Assembly: GCF_947623445.1 (NCBI RefSeq) | Contig: NC_135245.1 | Location: 1,433,501-1,497,500 of the forward strand | DNA: 64,000 nt | DNA from: Clavelina lepadiformis | Taxonomy: Eukaryota > Chordata > Ascidiacea > Aplousobranchia > Clavelinidae | Direction: 5' to 3' | Shown here: positions 1-13,039 of the stretch, in pieces | Position numbering within the stretch: the stretch's first letter is position 1 | How the letters are laid out: every line of letters begins with the position of its first letter | Notes under the pieces: model-generated | Seen by the model: the letters and a program-made list of their open reading frames with translations, nothing else | The model's database searches: none | What the model was told of the DNA's origin: nothing | Made by a program: the position numbers and the translations under genes

Positions 1-3000
1 TGAAAACTTGAGCGTTTTTAGATTTGATTTAATTGAAGAACAAACAAGACATCAGATCAAAACTTATCTAAACTAATGTGAAGTAATACAACGAAGCAAT
101 TTACCTGAATAAGATGCCCTCACGAAGCAAAAGTTCTGGCCGTCTGGGCATTGCGTGATGTCACCGTCACTGCAAGTGACGTTGATTTATTGGGCCGAGA
201 GGGTTGTGCATTTATAACACCTCAAAGAGTTACCTACACCGAAATAAGGTGAGTTATATACATTATTTTTTCGTTTTGCAATTAGAAAAATAACATTATC
301 TAATGGTAAGTGAATATTTGCTTTATGAAAAGTTGAAGTAAATTAACAACCACAGTCATAAACTTTCAGCAAATATAAGTAAATACTTACATAAAGGCAA
401 CAAAATTGTGCAAATTGCGATGACAATACAAAACGTCTTCATAATTAATCTGTTAATAATTCACGCCACAAAACCCTATAAAAATAGAGATTTTTAAAGT
501 TAAAAAGTGTGTTAATTTTTGCATACATCTTACCTTATGGAACTTATAGTCGAATATTAACAGGGGTTATTAATAAATTTGTAGTTGTACAGTAGCAGGT
601 AGTACAGAGATATTATAATTTATCAGTACCTGACTTGAAATGTTTAGATTATATGTGTCAAAATATTTTGTAGTAACCATAGTAACCATAGTAACCATTT
701 ACACTCTAGGACTCTAGTTAATTATAGCTAAGCCATACTATAGTATCAGATAACGATTACAACCATAGTCTAGCGGCAGCATTAAGAGCTAACGTTTTAA
801 CAGGAAATAAATTATTTCAAAAACGTGGGAGTAACCTGCAACCATTTCCGGAAAGTACAGTCATCTCTCGTGATACATGAGTCATGCAACAGAAATACAC
901 CGAAAAGTTTACAAATTTGCATGACGCACAAATCTATGATTCACGACGAGGTCTTTCATCGTCGAACGTAAATATTTTTCTGTTACATCCTGTATAATTG
1001 AAGTATGGCAAAGCTAAGGTAAATTGGATATTGATATGATATTGTCAACAACAACTGACAATCAAAAGTAAAGATCGAGCAGGAGTTAAACCTCATATCT
1101 ATAGGATGAAGGCCTACACCACATATGTGTAGTAATGTATATATCTATAATGATTTATCGGTAACTAAATTCTACTCTAGCTTTGTAAGTGAACAACTGA
1201 CTTCGTATAATAGGCTATTTTTCAATATAATCCAAACAACATTGTAATCTTTATAAGTTCCTATACTAATAGCCTGCCCCCTTACAAGCTGAGCCAATTA
1301 GTTCCCAGTAGTATTGAACCTTTATGCTACGCTTTTACCTGAAGTAAATGATAAGAAAACATTTATTGACTGTCTTATCAGCTAACTGGTTCATGGCTAC
1401 ACTGACAGTGAACCATTTACAATTAGATTCCAGTACAAAGAACTAGACGTACTTATACTGCTGGAAGAAATATTTGTTTTTATAAATGTGTACCCTGTGG
1501 GCATTACTAAGAAACTATATCGTTATCTCATGTGATACCTAAGTCACGCAAACTAAGAAAGCAGTCAATATGACGCAACCGATTTAAAAAACGTGTAGGA
1601 TATGACGTATGCTTAACTTTGATTCGCAACGAATTCTTCTATTGGTAAACACAATTGTTTTAGTATCACAATAACCTACAGGCCAATAACCCCATGTGCC
1701 CAATGACATAGCTGAGATTCTATTGATGTCTATGTCATATGATATGATGTCTATGTCATATCGTTTAACGACGTTTAAAAGTGATCACTGTAGGCTACGT
1801 TCGATTCTTTTTCAAAACAACATTGAGGTGAAGTTTCTAGTAACTCGGCTCTAAGTGTCTTAAGCTTGGTCACACATTTTACTAACAGTAGGCTATAATT
1901 TTCTTACAGAGTTTCTTAATTTATCTAGACACGAACTTCGTCTTTTAAACTAAAGTTTACTGAAAAATGCAAAATTAACTTTTTTTTACTCAAATTAACA
2001 ATGGAATCGGACTTTACTTCTGGAACTGTGAATATTGTTGTACAATTTTATGCATGTTGCATTCAAAATCAGCACGACAAAAAGTTTATTGAGCTTATAT
2101 GAACAAGAATAATTCTCATCTTTGAGTTGTCTGATACTAGAATTTTTAACTTTCTGGAAAAAAAGATCTCTACTGATTGTTTTATAAAGGGTTTCCTAAA
2201 TAAAAATTTAGCATAATTTTTTTTTAATCTTACCGATTTTGATTTATATTTGTAGAACCACAGTTATTAATTTTCAGTTAAACGCAATGTGTGTGCCATT
2301 ATTTAATTCAAACAATTTACAGAACGTCTTGTAAATAATGCAAAGACATTAGGTGGGCCAAGTTTATAAAACTGCTAAACACTTACCGAGCATATAATTT
2401 ACCACCAGTGAATATTGGGTAAGCCGAAGTTTTTATTTGAACGTTTATGTCTTAAATACTTTTAATACTGTTTTCTCGAAGCTTGCTAGTAGCTTATATA
2501 CACTTGAGACTCTTAGAATTAGATGCAGTAAGCGTAATGGTTTCTTGATAATATCACAATTAATTCTTTCTCATAATTATCTCAGAATTAAAGATAAGTA
2601 TTATGTATAAACAGTACTTAATCAGTTTTTTTATTGTTCATATTTTTGATCGTAAATTTTTATGTATGAGCCCACCATAGCAGCCTAATGTTTTCGTGCT
2701 GTCCTATTTTGCTGTTTTACGAAGGAAGTGTTTAATCTTAGTAGGCTATTTGTCAAGAAAGGCTTATAATTACAAGTCACGCTGGACATTTATTTGTTAA
2801 ATCGTCAATTAATAGCAGCTAAGGATTTCAAATAATCTTACACACAAAATTGAAAAATAACACTGAATTTTGCGCAAAATAAAAACTAAATTGTTATTTT
2901 TGTTTTGGTGCAAAGTAGCGAGGTCGCAACGCTCGTATCCTAGCCCGGATCTCTTTGAGGCCTGAAAAACACTCATGTTTACGAAACATAAACATACATT

Positions 3001-3573
3001 GCTATAAAATGTTGTTTGTCAAAACGTTACTTTCTGTTAGAGAGCTATGACAATTTTTTCTGATTAAAAAGTAAGATTTATTGGAACATTCGGCATTTTG
3101 TGCTTGAAAATGTATCCTGTATGCTCTATAATCTATCTTTACCTTCAAGACAGTCATAGGAGATATAGGACGACTGGCAAACGCCTTTCCTTTCTAATTA
3201 CCCAATCGAATTGCACTTCACCCCGAGTGACACCGCACTCCACAAGAAATATCACGCTCTGCCGATTTACGTTACGCACCAGTGCACTTATATTGCGGAA
3301 CAGTATTAAAACTATATTTTTATTTCTTAAAAAACAAATTTTAGAGGGAGATATTTTACAAAATGTTTTTAAAATTTCTTTAAAAGTTTAATTGTAACGT
3401 TTTAAGTAAAATTTTAAAGATTATCGATGACAGTTAGGCGTAGTTTTGTTAATCGCCTGGTTGATGGATGAATATTTTGCTCCAACAATCAAGATCTGGC
3501 CATTTTGGTCCCGTATCACATGATTTTGTTTGTTCCCGTGACCAGAACTCGTGATTTCTTGCGTAGAATTTAA
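1..3573. other. Gene-free stretch upstream of USF
   Basis: No exon series with consistent splice phase was found on either strand. The sequence is AT-rich and mostly unique. Small local repeats are present: three copies of a nine-base unit (agtaaccat) near 671-698, and two copies of gatgtctatgtcatat near 1722-1760. A 97-codon open frame at 3098-3391 has no recognisable features and looks like chance. The USF promoter probably lies in the last few hundred bases, but no TATA box or other site stands out. Confidence 0.5.
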
Positions 3574-3606
3574 ATGCCTAAAGACCATCAATGGATATTA
3601 CCTTAG
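3574..3606 (+). promoter_or_regulatory. Overlapping upstream ORF before the USF start
   Basis: An upstream ATG at 3574 opens an eleven-codon frame ending in TAG at 3604-3606 (ten residues, MPKDHQWILP). It overlaps the USF start codon at 3591 in a different frame. Ribosomes that use the first ATG would skip the main one, so it could lower USF translation. Whether 3574 lies inside the mature mRNA depends on the transcription start, which cannot be read here. Confidence 0.4.
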
Positions 3607-6600
3607 ACCAAGCTTTGGATAACAGGTATGTTGAAACTATGTGATTTTATGCGAGTTATAGACTACCTTGGTTATGTCTTATCTGATAAAAATTAACCCT
3701 TACGATTAGACTGACTACGGTCTACTGTTATTGTCTACTGGTCCATGGTAAAGAATTTGTGCAAGCCTAGTGCAGAAGTGCACGACCAAATGACGTACAT
3801 TTGTATTCTAGACACAGCTACTCAACCAATTTGAATACAATTGCATCTAGAATACAGTGTTTAAAATACATGTCAAGAATACAAATGCATCCTGTGGTTG
3901 TGCACTTCTGCACTACACCCGAATTTGTTTTGATATGAGCCTTGTCTCAAGTTGTCTGCTTTTTCGACTGGTGTAGGCCTAAGCTATAGGCTAAGTTGTT
4001 GTGTAATTCCGCTACCTAAAACCGGTGCACCAGCTTAGGAACAGTTAGGTCTATGTAGATCGAAAACCCGTTGCTATTGATTGTTGTGTAATTAAATAAG
4101 AGGTTGCTTTGTTTAGTGTGACTATGATTGTTTAGACAATATGATTCCTGTTATGTTGCACATTTGTGGCAAGCCAGCGCTGGGCTATATTCTATCTGCT
4201 TTTGTACACGTACTGACCTAATTAAAGAACTTTGCTGTTTTGGGAAAAAATCGCGGAATAAAAAACCTTGCACAGTTTGCAAATATTCTCCAAGCTGATG
4301 TACCATTACCAGTGTATGCCACTGATTAGAGTGTTTGCCAAGTGCGCAGGGGATCAAAATTAATTGCATATATAATGGCTATTATTTCATCTTGTATGGG
4401 AGATTTCTCACCCAAAAAACAGTAGACGTTCCCATCTGGTATATACCTATACATATGTTGTTGTCTCACAGAAAGCAGTTTAAGTTATCCTTCATGAAAT
4501 GAAATGGTACGTGATCTTAATATGATCATCTCATATGGTAGACATTGTGGCGCACACACACACACACTTCAAACTCAGCAACGTGCGTGTGAAAGTTTTC
4601 ATCTTTACTTGGATTTAAGATAAACAAACCATGCAAATTTGGTTGTTTGAATGCCAATTTATATTAAACCAACTAAAGATTGAAGCCTCAGTGCACACCG
4701 TCTTGCCAAAATTTCTGTCTTTGCATACTTGATTTCTTGTTGATTACTGCCATACTTTTCTTTCAGAATCAACTATTTATTTTTAATTGAAATATCAACA
4801 CTTTGTTCCAGTAAGTTTCCGCATGGTTCAACAATTCAATTGATAGTTTTTAACTTTTCTTTATGTAAATGTTACAGTATCATACATATATAATAATACA
4901 TTTATGTATATAGAAATCTGTTTTACTTTTGTCAAAACTTCAATATTTACTTCACCGAAAACTTCACATAAGTGAGCTGTAGGAGCATCCTGAAATCATG
5001 AATGCTAATGCTAATATCAAGACTTGCTTAAAGTCTTGAACTGTCTTCATGCTTTTTGTGGACTGTCAAAAATTCACTGAAAATAGTTTTTTCATTTATG
5101 TTAATTAGCATTCCTGAACAGCAGTACCTTAATATATGAAGTATACAAACAAACGGTAGGTGCATCACGGGTCATTAAGGAGTGGGCTTGCTCTTTTCTT
5201 TTGAAACGGAACAATGGGTTGTTTTTTCCAAAGTACTAGTGAATGCTTAAAATTTTTTTGATAAAATGTGTTTTCTAATTTTTTTTATTAATTGAGGTGA
5301 TTTTTTTTAGCGACAAGCACCAGGACAGCTTAGAAGACGATGGTTCGAATGATTTAATGCAAGGCACGTACTAATGACATTCTATGGTCTATATATATAA
5401 TTGTTTATGAACATCGGTATGTATAAGAATTGGGCTGAGTAAACTGATGTGCATACTTGAGTACATATCACCACTCTCCGAACTATTTTTGTCGCTACTG
5501 TTTTTGTAATAGATAAACTTATTTCATCACATCAGTTTAAAATAATTTAATCTATCACTGGTCGTTGATTTATTCATGTTGCATTTACTCTTTAGAAGTA
5601 CATGTTGGTGACGGCCTAAGTCATGAAGAACAGCAGCAGTTAGCTGGTGACGTTAGTGGACAACAAAGTGGATTACAAACCTACCAGTTCCGTTCTGGCG
5701 ATAATAGTCAGGTTTGTGAAGTGTGATCACAAGTTTTTTGACCGATTACTTTGTGTTCCAATTTCTGATTGCAATTGGCTTTGTGTTCAGCTTGCATGTT
5801 ATACACTTATGTATAAAAACACCGACTTTTATAGGTTAACTGTATACAATACATATAACTTATTTTGTAGGTAACATACAGAGTTGTCCAAGTGGGAGGA
5901 TCAGATGAAAACCAACAAGCGACACTGAGCATAGTCAGCACTAACGGCATACAGAACATATTAACACCAGGCGCTACCGGAACTCCCCAAGTAAGCGACA
6001 AAAAAGCTCCACCTGGTTTCTTCTACACCACTTGAAGCGAAATGTGATCTATATAATAACTATAGTGAACAAATTGATTTTATATAAGATAATTATTATA
6101 TCCATATTTTTATGTGGCAGGTAGCAATAGTGACAAATCCTTTTAACGAGACAGGAGAGAGCTCTTCGTCAAACACAGTCTCAGACACACAAGGCGCAAA
6201 GTTTGCGTATTTTCCATCATCGGGTGGAGCATCCAGCTCACAAGAACTCTCCTCACAAGGTGACTCTGCTGAGCAGCAGGGTGTAGCTCAAGGTAGGTCT
6301 GCTGCTAGGTGGACATGAACCCGTACATGTTGTGTTAATGTCATTGCTGGTAATGTGAAACGAAGCTGGTCAGAGTAGTGTAGATATCTCAAAGTATGGA
6401 ATAGATTCTAAACATCGGAGCAGAGTTAATTTACAACTTGTTGGGACTTCTTAGAATATTTTACTTCCTTGTTCTATGTTGCCTTTTGGCAGGGTATCAA
6501 TTCATGCACTGATCTCTGAAACATGTGAACGGTGTTTGGCAATAATGTTCCGACCAGTACAATTAGCTAAGACTGAAAATACCAGAACATTTTCTTCCTT

Positions 6601-8288
6601 ATCGTGGTTACGTTATTTGTTCTTTAAACACAGGACAGTTTTATGTGATGATGTCCCCACAAGATATGCTCCAGACAACCCAATCATCCAAGCACCCCCT
6701 TGCCCCAAGAAGTCAGTTTGTGCAGTGAGTGTTCCTTTGCAGATTGTTTGTGGTCATCTTTATAATGCTTATGGAAATTATTGACCGTTGGTAGGCTGCA
6801 TTTATATGCATTATTTGATGTTTGAAAACGTATGTTAATGGTAGCCGTACTGCCGCAAACATTTTATTTTCAAGTTAAATTCAAATAAAATAAAGACAAC
6901 ATTCAAAGTATATTTTTATAGGAAAATGGACCCCACCCGAGGCGGGGTAGTAGTAAGGGATACCACCAGACGAGTGCAGCACAACGAAGGTAATATAAAT
7001 ATCGAAAAATCAGCAAAGCTCTCGAATCTATCAAAATAATGTTTTATTTAGAAATATATATTTCGCCAATAAAGGCGTTGTCAGTTGTAATAGGTAAAAA
7101 AAGCAGTAAAATTAACGTAAAATAACACGTAATTAATTAATAATAACTTGCACATCACTGACATTTTAAGGCGCTGTAATATTCATGGTACATGTTCTGC
7201 CGTTGTCAGTGGTTTTGAAATATTGTTTACGTGGCTTCCTGGTGTTGTAATTTGCTTTGATATGCTGTGTCATCAGTCATCACACTGTGCCGTCTATTCT
7301 CTAATAATTAGAAATACCAACTGTGACCTTTCGGATAGTGCCTTGTGCTATCACATGACCTACTGACTGTATTATCTTTATGACATCACAGTTGAAAGAA
7401 GGCGGAGGGATAAAATTAACAACTGGATCATGAAACTCTCTAAACTGGTCCCAGATTGTCAAGGAGACCACAGTAAACAAGGCCAGGTATGATAAGGACT
7501 CAAAGCTTGAACTTTTATTAAGCACCGTGGTTTTTAGATTAAACGTGTGTAGAATGTATTACAATTTACAGCTACATATACCACAATTAAATATTACTCC
7601 AATTGCACTACATATACATTCTACTACATTTACCGAAACACTTGTCGTCTCCAAGTAATATGCCGTGTTTTAGAGCAAGGGAGGGATCCTGGCAAAGACT
7701 TGTGAGTACATATCAGAACTACAACAGCTCAATCAGCAATATGAAGACAGCCTGAAGGAGATGGAACGAATGCAACTTGACCACGAAATGATCAGAATTC
7801 AGGTCTACGATGCTGATATCACAGGCCTTGACATTGCAACTATCCATCTATGATAGAACGATGATAATAATCTTACATGTAGAATGCATACAAGAGCAGA
7901 AACAGTAGTATTGTCATTTCACGTATAAGTCGCAACTCCCAATATTTTGCAATGCACAATTCGACGTCACAGAGGATGTTTTACGACGTGCAGGATGCTT
8001 GTCCACTTATTGGACTAGCTTTTTCTAGGCAGTCTAAAATCTATTAGAAAAGCTTTTTGCTTGTAGTTGGATGTGTAAGACTGACACTAACTTTAACAGA
8101 CTGTCAGCCATTTAAAGCTGACTAAGGGGTACCGCTATAATAATATCTTAAGGTCGTGCTTTCACTCACCGCTAACTTACAATTTACAGTTGGAGGAAAA
8201 GAAGCAGGAAAATCTGATCCTCCATCAGACTTTACGAAATCATGGACTTCAAGTCGACATCAAGAGCGTGTCCAGTACTGCGCAATGA
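3591..8288 (+). CDS. USF: Upstream stimulatory factor (USF), bHLH-leucine zipper transcription factor
   Basis: Spliced gene of ten coding exons: 3591-3625, 5311-5363, 5596-5711, 5871-5990, 6121-6292, 6634-6724, 6922-6989, 7392-7486, 7674-7802 and 8190-8288. All phases agree and the product is 325 aa. USF binds CACGTG E-boxes as a dimer in the nucleus. The USF-specific region is present (YQFRSGDNSQ, VTYRVVQV, KFAYFP, GQFYVMMSPQD). The basic region and helix 1 read QHNEVERRRRDKINNW, and helix 2 begins SKGGILAKTCEYISELQ, followed by a heptad zipper and a C-terminal end resembling vertebrate USF. The length is close to human USF1 and USF2. The start MDITLDQALD resembles the USF2 start. Intron 2 has a GC donor (see findings). 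The 3' end faces the GT31 gene at 8909. Identity is very secure; exon 2 is slightly less so. Confidence 0.95.
3770..3913. mobile_element. 144-bp MITE with TA target duplication
   Basis: The ends are inverted copies: GTGCAGAAGTGCACGACCA on the left and, reverse-complemented, GTGCAGAAGTGCACAACCA on the right, one mismatch in 19. The element is flanked by TA on both sides (3768-3769 and 3914-3915), as for Tc1/mariner-type insertions. It lies in USF intron 1. It is too short to code for anything. A shorter, reverse-oriented relative is at 50221-50300. Confidence 0.7.
4551..4567. repeat. (CA)n microsatellite
   Basis: A short run of about eight CA dinucleotides in USF intron 1. Confidence 0.8.
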
Positions 8289-8652
8289 CGCTGTTGCCAT
8301 GACAACGACCTCACTCAGCCTCAGAGATTGCTCACCTAGATAGAACGTCCTGGTCCGTCGATGGACCGTGATAGGTTGTTCTGACTTTAACGGGTGTGCG
8401 CTCGCCAAAGGTTTCCTTAAGATTTATTGAAATTTTATTAGATTTTAAATCCGGTTACTGCTTGTAGTAAGTGCATTGTTTCCCTGCCTTTGCGTTATAT
8501 ATTGTCTGCCAAGTTCTTTAAAGGCCTGTCTGAAAGGTTCCTAACACTGTGTGTCCTACTCCCGTGAAGGGGGTCCTGTTATTCCTACAAGCTGCTGACG
8601 AAACGAACAGCTCGATTCGTATGTTACAACACAAAGAAGAATAGTACGTTGT

Positions 8653-8658
8653 ATTAAA
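8653..8658 (+). terminator. Possible USF poly(A) signal (ATTAAA)
   Basis: ATTAAA lies 365 bases after the USF stop, and no AATAAA is seen nearer. It is followed by a T/G-rich stretch around 8715-8800. The USF stop and the convergent GT31 stop are only about 620 bases apart, so the two 3' UTRs must share this interval. Confidence 0.3.
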
Positions 8659-8908
8659 GACAAACCAACATTAATACGAAGAAGAACTTTGCACTCGCCA
8701 GCGAGTGGTAATATAGTAAATGTGATGTCTATGATTGTTTAATTTGGTCAATGTTTAGTAATTACGTGTTTGTGTTTCAAATGATGTGTTCTGTGTAATA
8801 ATTTGTTCCCGATTTGCAGCCTTTCAAAACATCGTATTTTTTGAAAATTGTCTCGGATTGTGAAGGAGGTATTGTAACGACTCAGGCTACTTGGGCGACC
8901 AGCCTGAG

Positions 8909-11255
8909 CTAACATGCACACACAGTCTTAAACCGTAGGTTTTTATAAACTTTTCCCCACTCTCTCTGCATGAATGCACGTACGCTGTCCGTTTGACGGC
9001 CTGCAAATCCGTACATGTGTTCGGCCGCGGGGGCGTCTTTCAAATCTACTACCATTTCATTCGGCATGCCAAGCCCCTGGCGTAAGATCCCAGTCACCCA
9101 AACGTCGTCCATTTCGATGCGTTTTGCCGTCTTCGCTTGATCGAGCAGTTGCCTAGCAACGCTCACGCTGGTGGTGTACATTCCCCCCAGGCAAAATTTG
9201 GGCCAGTTCGGCCACCTGTAAGTCTCCTTGGAGACATAGTATTTGCTGTCGGGGTCCCTGATTGGACGTGATTCTGCCGCCAAGGCGTACATGCAGACGA
9301 TAGGAAACTCCGGCCACTTTGCTTCTGCCATTTTCTCTTCATATTGTTCGATGGCATCGCGTACTCTGTCCATGTACACGAGGAAGTCGTCGTCTGCGGA
9401 TGTGTAGAAATAATCGTCCGGAAGATTCTCGGAAGCCCATTGCATTGACGCCAAAGTCTTCAGAGAAATATTCCTGAACAGAAAAGAAAATCTTTAGTTT
9501 GATACTCACTGCAATTGTAGACTAAATAAACAAATAATTCAAAAAATCCTATTTTTCGTCCAGGCAACAAATGTTATAAAACTTTAATTAACGCAAGAAC
9601 TGTATTTCTTTAATCAAGTTAAATTCTTATCAACGCAGCTCTTGCCTGGAGTGTGTAAATGCACGCACAAGCGACAAGGCAGGATTACATGACCACAAAG
9701 CAGGCCGCTGAAGCTTATTTATCAGCGATACGACACGACCTTAAGCGCAGTGACACAGGCAACTTGCTTGACATTTTCTTATGCTAGATCTTTTGTGCTC
9801 GCAGTGTAGGTACCAAGGTCGTTGCCCGGGAAACATTTTATGGAAGCAAATATGTCAAGTACGTCCCCTTGTACGTCCCCGGTATTAAGTGTAGTTTAGT
9901 ACTGAACTGTTTTGAGCCGGAATTCCGGAAAATTTGCGGAGGTAAGTCCCTCAATCCGGTTTCGGGCAGGGTCACATAGATCAGTATTGTATCGGGACCG
10001 TACCTGTAGTTGTCAGGTTCATCTAGTAATAACATATCGTGGTTTCTTTCGTATTCTTCCTCAACCAAGGCCTTGGTGACACCTTCAGGTCGCCCTACGA
10101 CAAAGACAGTGTCGAACCTGATCCCTTCAAGGTATTTTATCGAGCCCCATGTCCGTCGAATCCATTCGCGACGAGCAGTGTTTCCCGCCGCTGATTTTAC
10201 AAATATCATGTTGCTCCACTTGATCTCTGAATGACAACAGCGTTCGTTCATAAATGTGCCGTGGAATACGCAACAGGCTACTGATGATGAGTTCACGACT
10301 ACAGCGCTATACTTAACTACAGAGAGTTGCGGTCAACGTTCCCTCTAATTTTTCACGAGTCTGAGCAAACACACTAACTCCCTGAGCGGTCCCTTGGACC
10401 ACCGTGAGCAACATCAGACGTGCCACGTGCGCACTGTGGCCATTATTATGCGTTTATTTTATCTTTAATTCAGGTTGGATTTTTTTCTTGTGGGCAGCAC
10501 AGATTTCTGTGCGCAGAGACCGTGTAGGCAGTGCGCATTTGCGCACGCGCGCAGCTTAGAGGGAACATTGGTTGCGGTTATATCTTATTTGTACTGTAGT
10601 AAAAGCCGCGATAGCAATAAGGTTGCAGACTTTCTGATAACAGCCGCATCATATTCTTACGTGATGCAACGAAGCATTCTTCGAAGATGGGTTCCTTTAA
10701 ATACTTCAATCTTCTCATCACAATATCGCCGCATAAGTTATCCGGACTTATCGGAGGTTGTGGAACAGTTCGGTTTGTGACCGAGGAGGAATTTGCGGAC
10801 TCAAATTGATACCCAGGTATCCTTCTCCTGACGTCTTCCCTCTCCAACACCACGCAACTGTACGGGCTCTTCGGACGACTGTAGATATATCGTGAAAGTT
10901 TATTCAGCCTATCTGGTTAGGTTTAATACTGTATCTTAATTTTGTATTCTTAACAATCACGATTCATCTTCCATGACATGAATGAGGTTGTGGAAACCAC
11001 AGTCTATAAAACATTTATGATGTTTTCGGTTCAATAAAACATATCTAGCCTAAATCATCCGCAAATCAACATCTTTAGAAAATACGAAACGAATTTTAAC
11101 GCATGTACTGTATATGCAAATACCCTTTGTTTTCATAAAGTTTACCTGTCAGCCATTGTACGTTTCACCACCGTGACAAAACACCATGCAGCAATAAAGC
11201 TCCATATACATAACAGAATAAAAATGCAGTGTGCATAATTACGCCATTTCACCAT
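8909..11255 (-). CDS. Golgi beta-1,3-glycosyltransferase-like protein, GT31 family (copy 1)
   Basis: Four exons on the minus strand: 11146-11255, 10595-10878, 10004-10226 and 8909-9473. Together they give 393 aa with consistent phases. GT31 (Pfam Galactosyl_T) enzymes move galactose or GlcNAc onto glycans in the Golgi lumen. The first exon codes for a short basic tail then a hydrophobic segment (about residues 9-29), a type II signal anchor. The stem contains NSSS and NRT N-glycosylation motifs. The catalytic domain has MIFVKSA, RREWIRRTWG, the DDD metal-binding motif in YTSADDDFLV, a FCLGGMY box and MDDVWVTG, the usual E/D-D-V box. It ends in a Cys-rich KTVCAC tail. Donor and acceptor substrates cannot be told from sequence. 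Intron 2 holds a hAT-type MITE. Confidence 0.92.
10334..10570. mobile_element. hAT-type MITE, 237 bp, with 8-bp target duplication
   Basis: The termini are CAACGTTCCCTCTAA and, reverse-complemented, CAATGTTCCCTCTAA, one mismatch in 15. The element is flanked by perfect 8-bp direct repeats GTTGCGGT at 10326-10333 and 10571-10578, the target-site size of hAT transposons. The interior is GC-rich with GCGCAC-type words and no ORF. It lies in intron 2 of the GT31 gene and does not touch splice sites. The perfect duplication suggests a fairly recent insertion. Confidence 0.85.
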
Positions 11256-12954
11256 AATATTATACACAACTGTTGCATATACTTAATTTAACCTACAACA
11301 CTGCATTCGCACTGGCAACAAAGCTCATTTTGGTTAAAACTGGCTCCAGCAACTACTGTCTATCAAAAAAATAGAAACATAATACGTCATGTGCACTATG
11401 ACCCGGCGATTTTATCTGAAACTAAAACGTAATTAACGTCACAAGACACAACAACATTGTCTGATACCGTACCTATTTAAAACCCATAATCCTAAGGGTT
11501 TTATCTAGTCAAAGTTTACCGGCTAAAAACAGTTATTTCACACGATATACTCAAGCATTATTGTAATAATCAAAAATCAGTATAAAGTTATAGTTCTCCT
11601 GTGTGCGAAACCGCGTTATACGAAACACACGAGTCATTCATTACTAAAGGAAAAGTCGAAAGCCCGAGGCTACAGTATCTTCAAAAAGATTACGCAAGGA
11701 GTGATTTGAAGGAAAGTACATTATTATGTTGTTAGTAGCCGCTTTCTTAGAATAACTTAGTACGCAGATTACTCAGAAAAAACAACATTTACTTCTTTAA
11801 CAAATCGAATGCAAAACAAAGCCGCCAACCACTAATCTACTTCAAACACTACACGTAATGTGTATGTGGCTTGTAAAACTGCTGAAGGATACATTTTCTA
11901 CTTTAGATCGAGTAGGTTGGAAAAATACAAACTTGTCACTTTTGCCACCAATTTCTGACAGGTTCCAAATCCAATGCTAATATATATCTGCGAAAGCTGT
12001 TCAGGCCACAATTAAGCAACTCATATTTATTATAACTTACCAGTGAACAAAGTACTTCCTACTAACTAACTGGTATAGACATACTGTGCATGTAAGTCTG
12101 TAGAACACGCACAGACGCAAGATATGAAGCAGTGGAAAAGGAAAGATAATCTTGGGGGAATACAAAAATATGGATCAATTCTCATTTACGCAGGCTAGTG
12201 TACATCTGTGCCCAATCTATGGCATTAGGTTGTTATTCTTGTACAAACTTTAAGTAGAATGTTTCGACTTGACTGCAAATAAACCCAAGATGTTGCCCTT
12301 TGTCATGTACACTGCCATATATCTAAATTGTCGATTGGATACTAATTTAAGACTGTCACAATTTCACGGGAAAATGGTAAGTTTAAAACTATTTTTCATA
12401 GTTTCTAGTTAACCGATAAGTTGAATGTTATAATAGAGTAACCTTAACCTAACCTAAATCGTCCTTCAATCAATCAAACCCTAAATAACGTAAATTGAAA
12501 GCGCCTATTTTGTATAACAATGCGTTGCATAATCTACTTAATAAAATATTACTTTGCAAATTTGGTTTAGCGTCAATTTAGTTGAAGAGAAAGTTCGTTT
12601 GTTAACTATCATCACTATCAAACTGGTTTGCCGCAGTTACCCGCTGTCTGTTTACATTAGGAACTTTATCATACGCTGTCACGTAAAGCTTGCCTTACAT
12701 CACGGGTTAAATATTCTATATATTTCATGAGACTTATCACGTAACCCAGGCTAAAGAAACAAGAAATAACGTTTTGCTTCTTCGGTTCTCTTGAAAAACA
12801 GCTGGTAGGATATACCTCTTTTCCGCTTTTTTTTGTAAATGGAAGATTGTGCTAATTTTAGTTATCGGGTTTTAAACTCACAAACTAAATGTACAAACTA
12901 AGTACAAAACTACACAATCTGAGGTGTACTTCTATCGACAATGAAGAATAAAAA

Positions 12955-13039
12955 CTATGACAGCTCTACCGCTTTCCGCACCACAGCCTTTAATATTTGG
13001 ACTTGTTCCTGCAAGTTGACATGTGCCCCAAATTGCTTC
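12955..13039 (-). CDS. Possible terminal exon, unknown protein
   Basis: After an acceptor (gatatcag) the minus strand reads 27 codons, from KQFGAHVNLQEQVQ to KAVVRKAVELS, and then TAG. The reading is amphipathic and helix-like and would suit the C-terminus of a coiled-coil protein. I could not find the preceding exon in compatible phase, and I do not recognise the family. It may be a real last exon of an unseen gene, a fossil or chance. Confidence 0.3.

Noticed and set aside
841..990. Suspected inverted repeat element near 0.9 kb
   Set aside because: The arms (catgagtcatgc-type words) do not align beyond a few bases and no target duplication was found.
3098..3391. 97-codon plus-strand ORF upstream of USF
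   Set aside because: No domain, no splice partners and low-complexity end; consistent with chance in this region.
8974..9357. ORFs overlapping GT31 exon 4 in other frames
   Set aside because: They are shadows of the real glycosyltransferase frame.
10475..10780. 101-codon plus-strand ORF across the GT31 intron and exon 2
   Set aside because: It runs through the MITE and is antisense to a well-supported exon.
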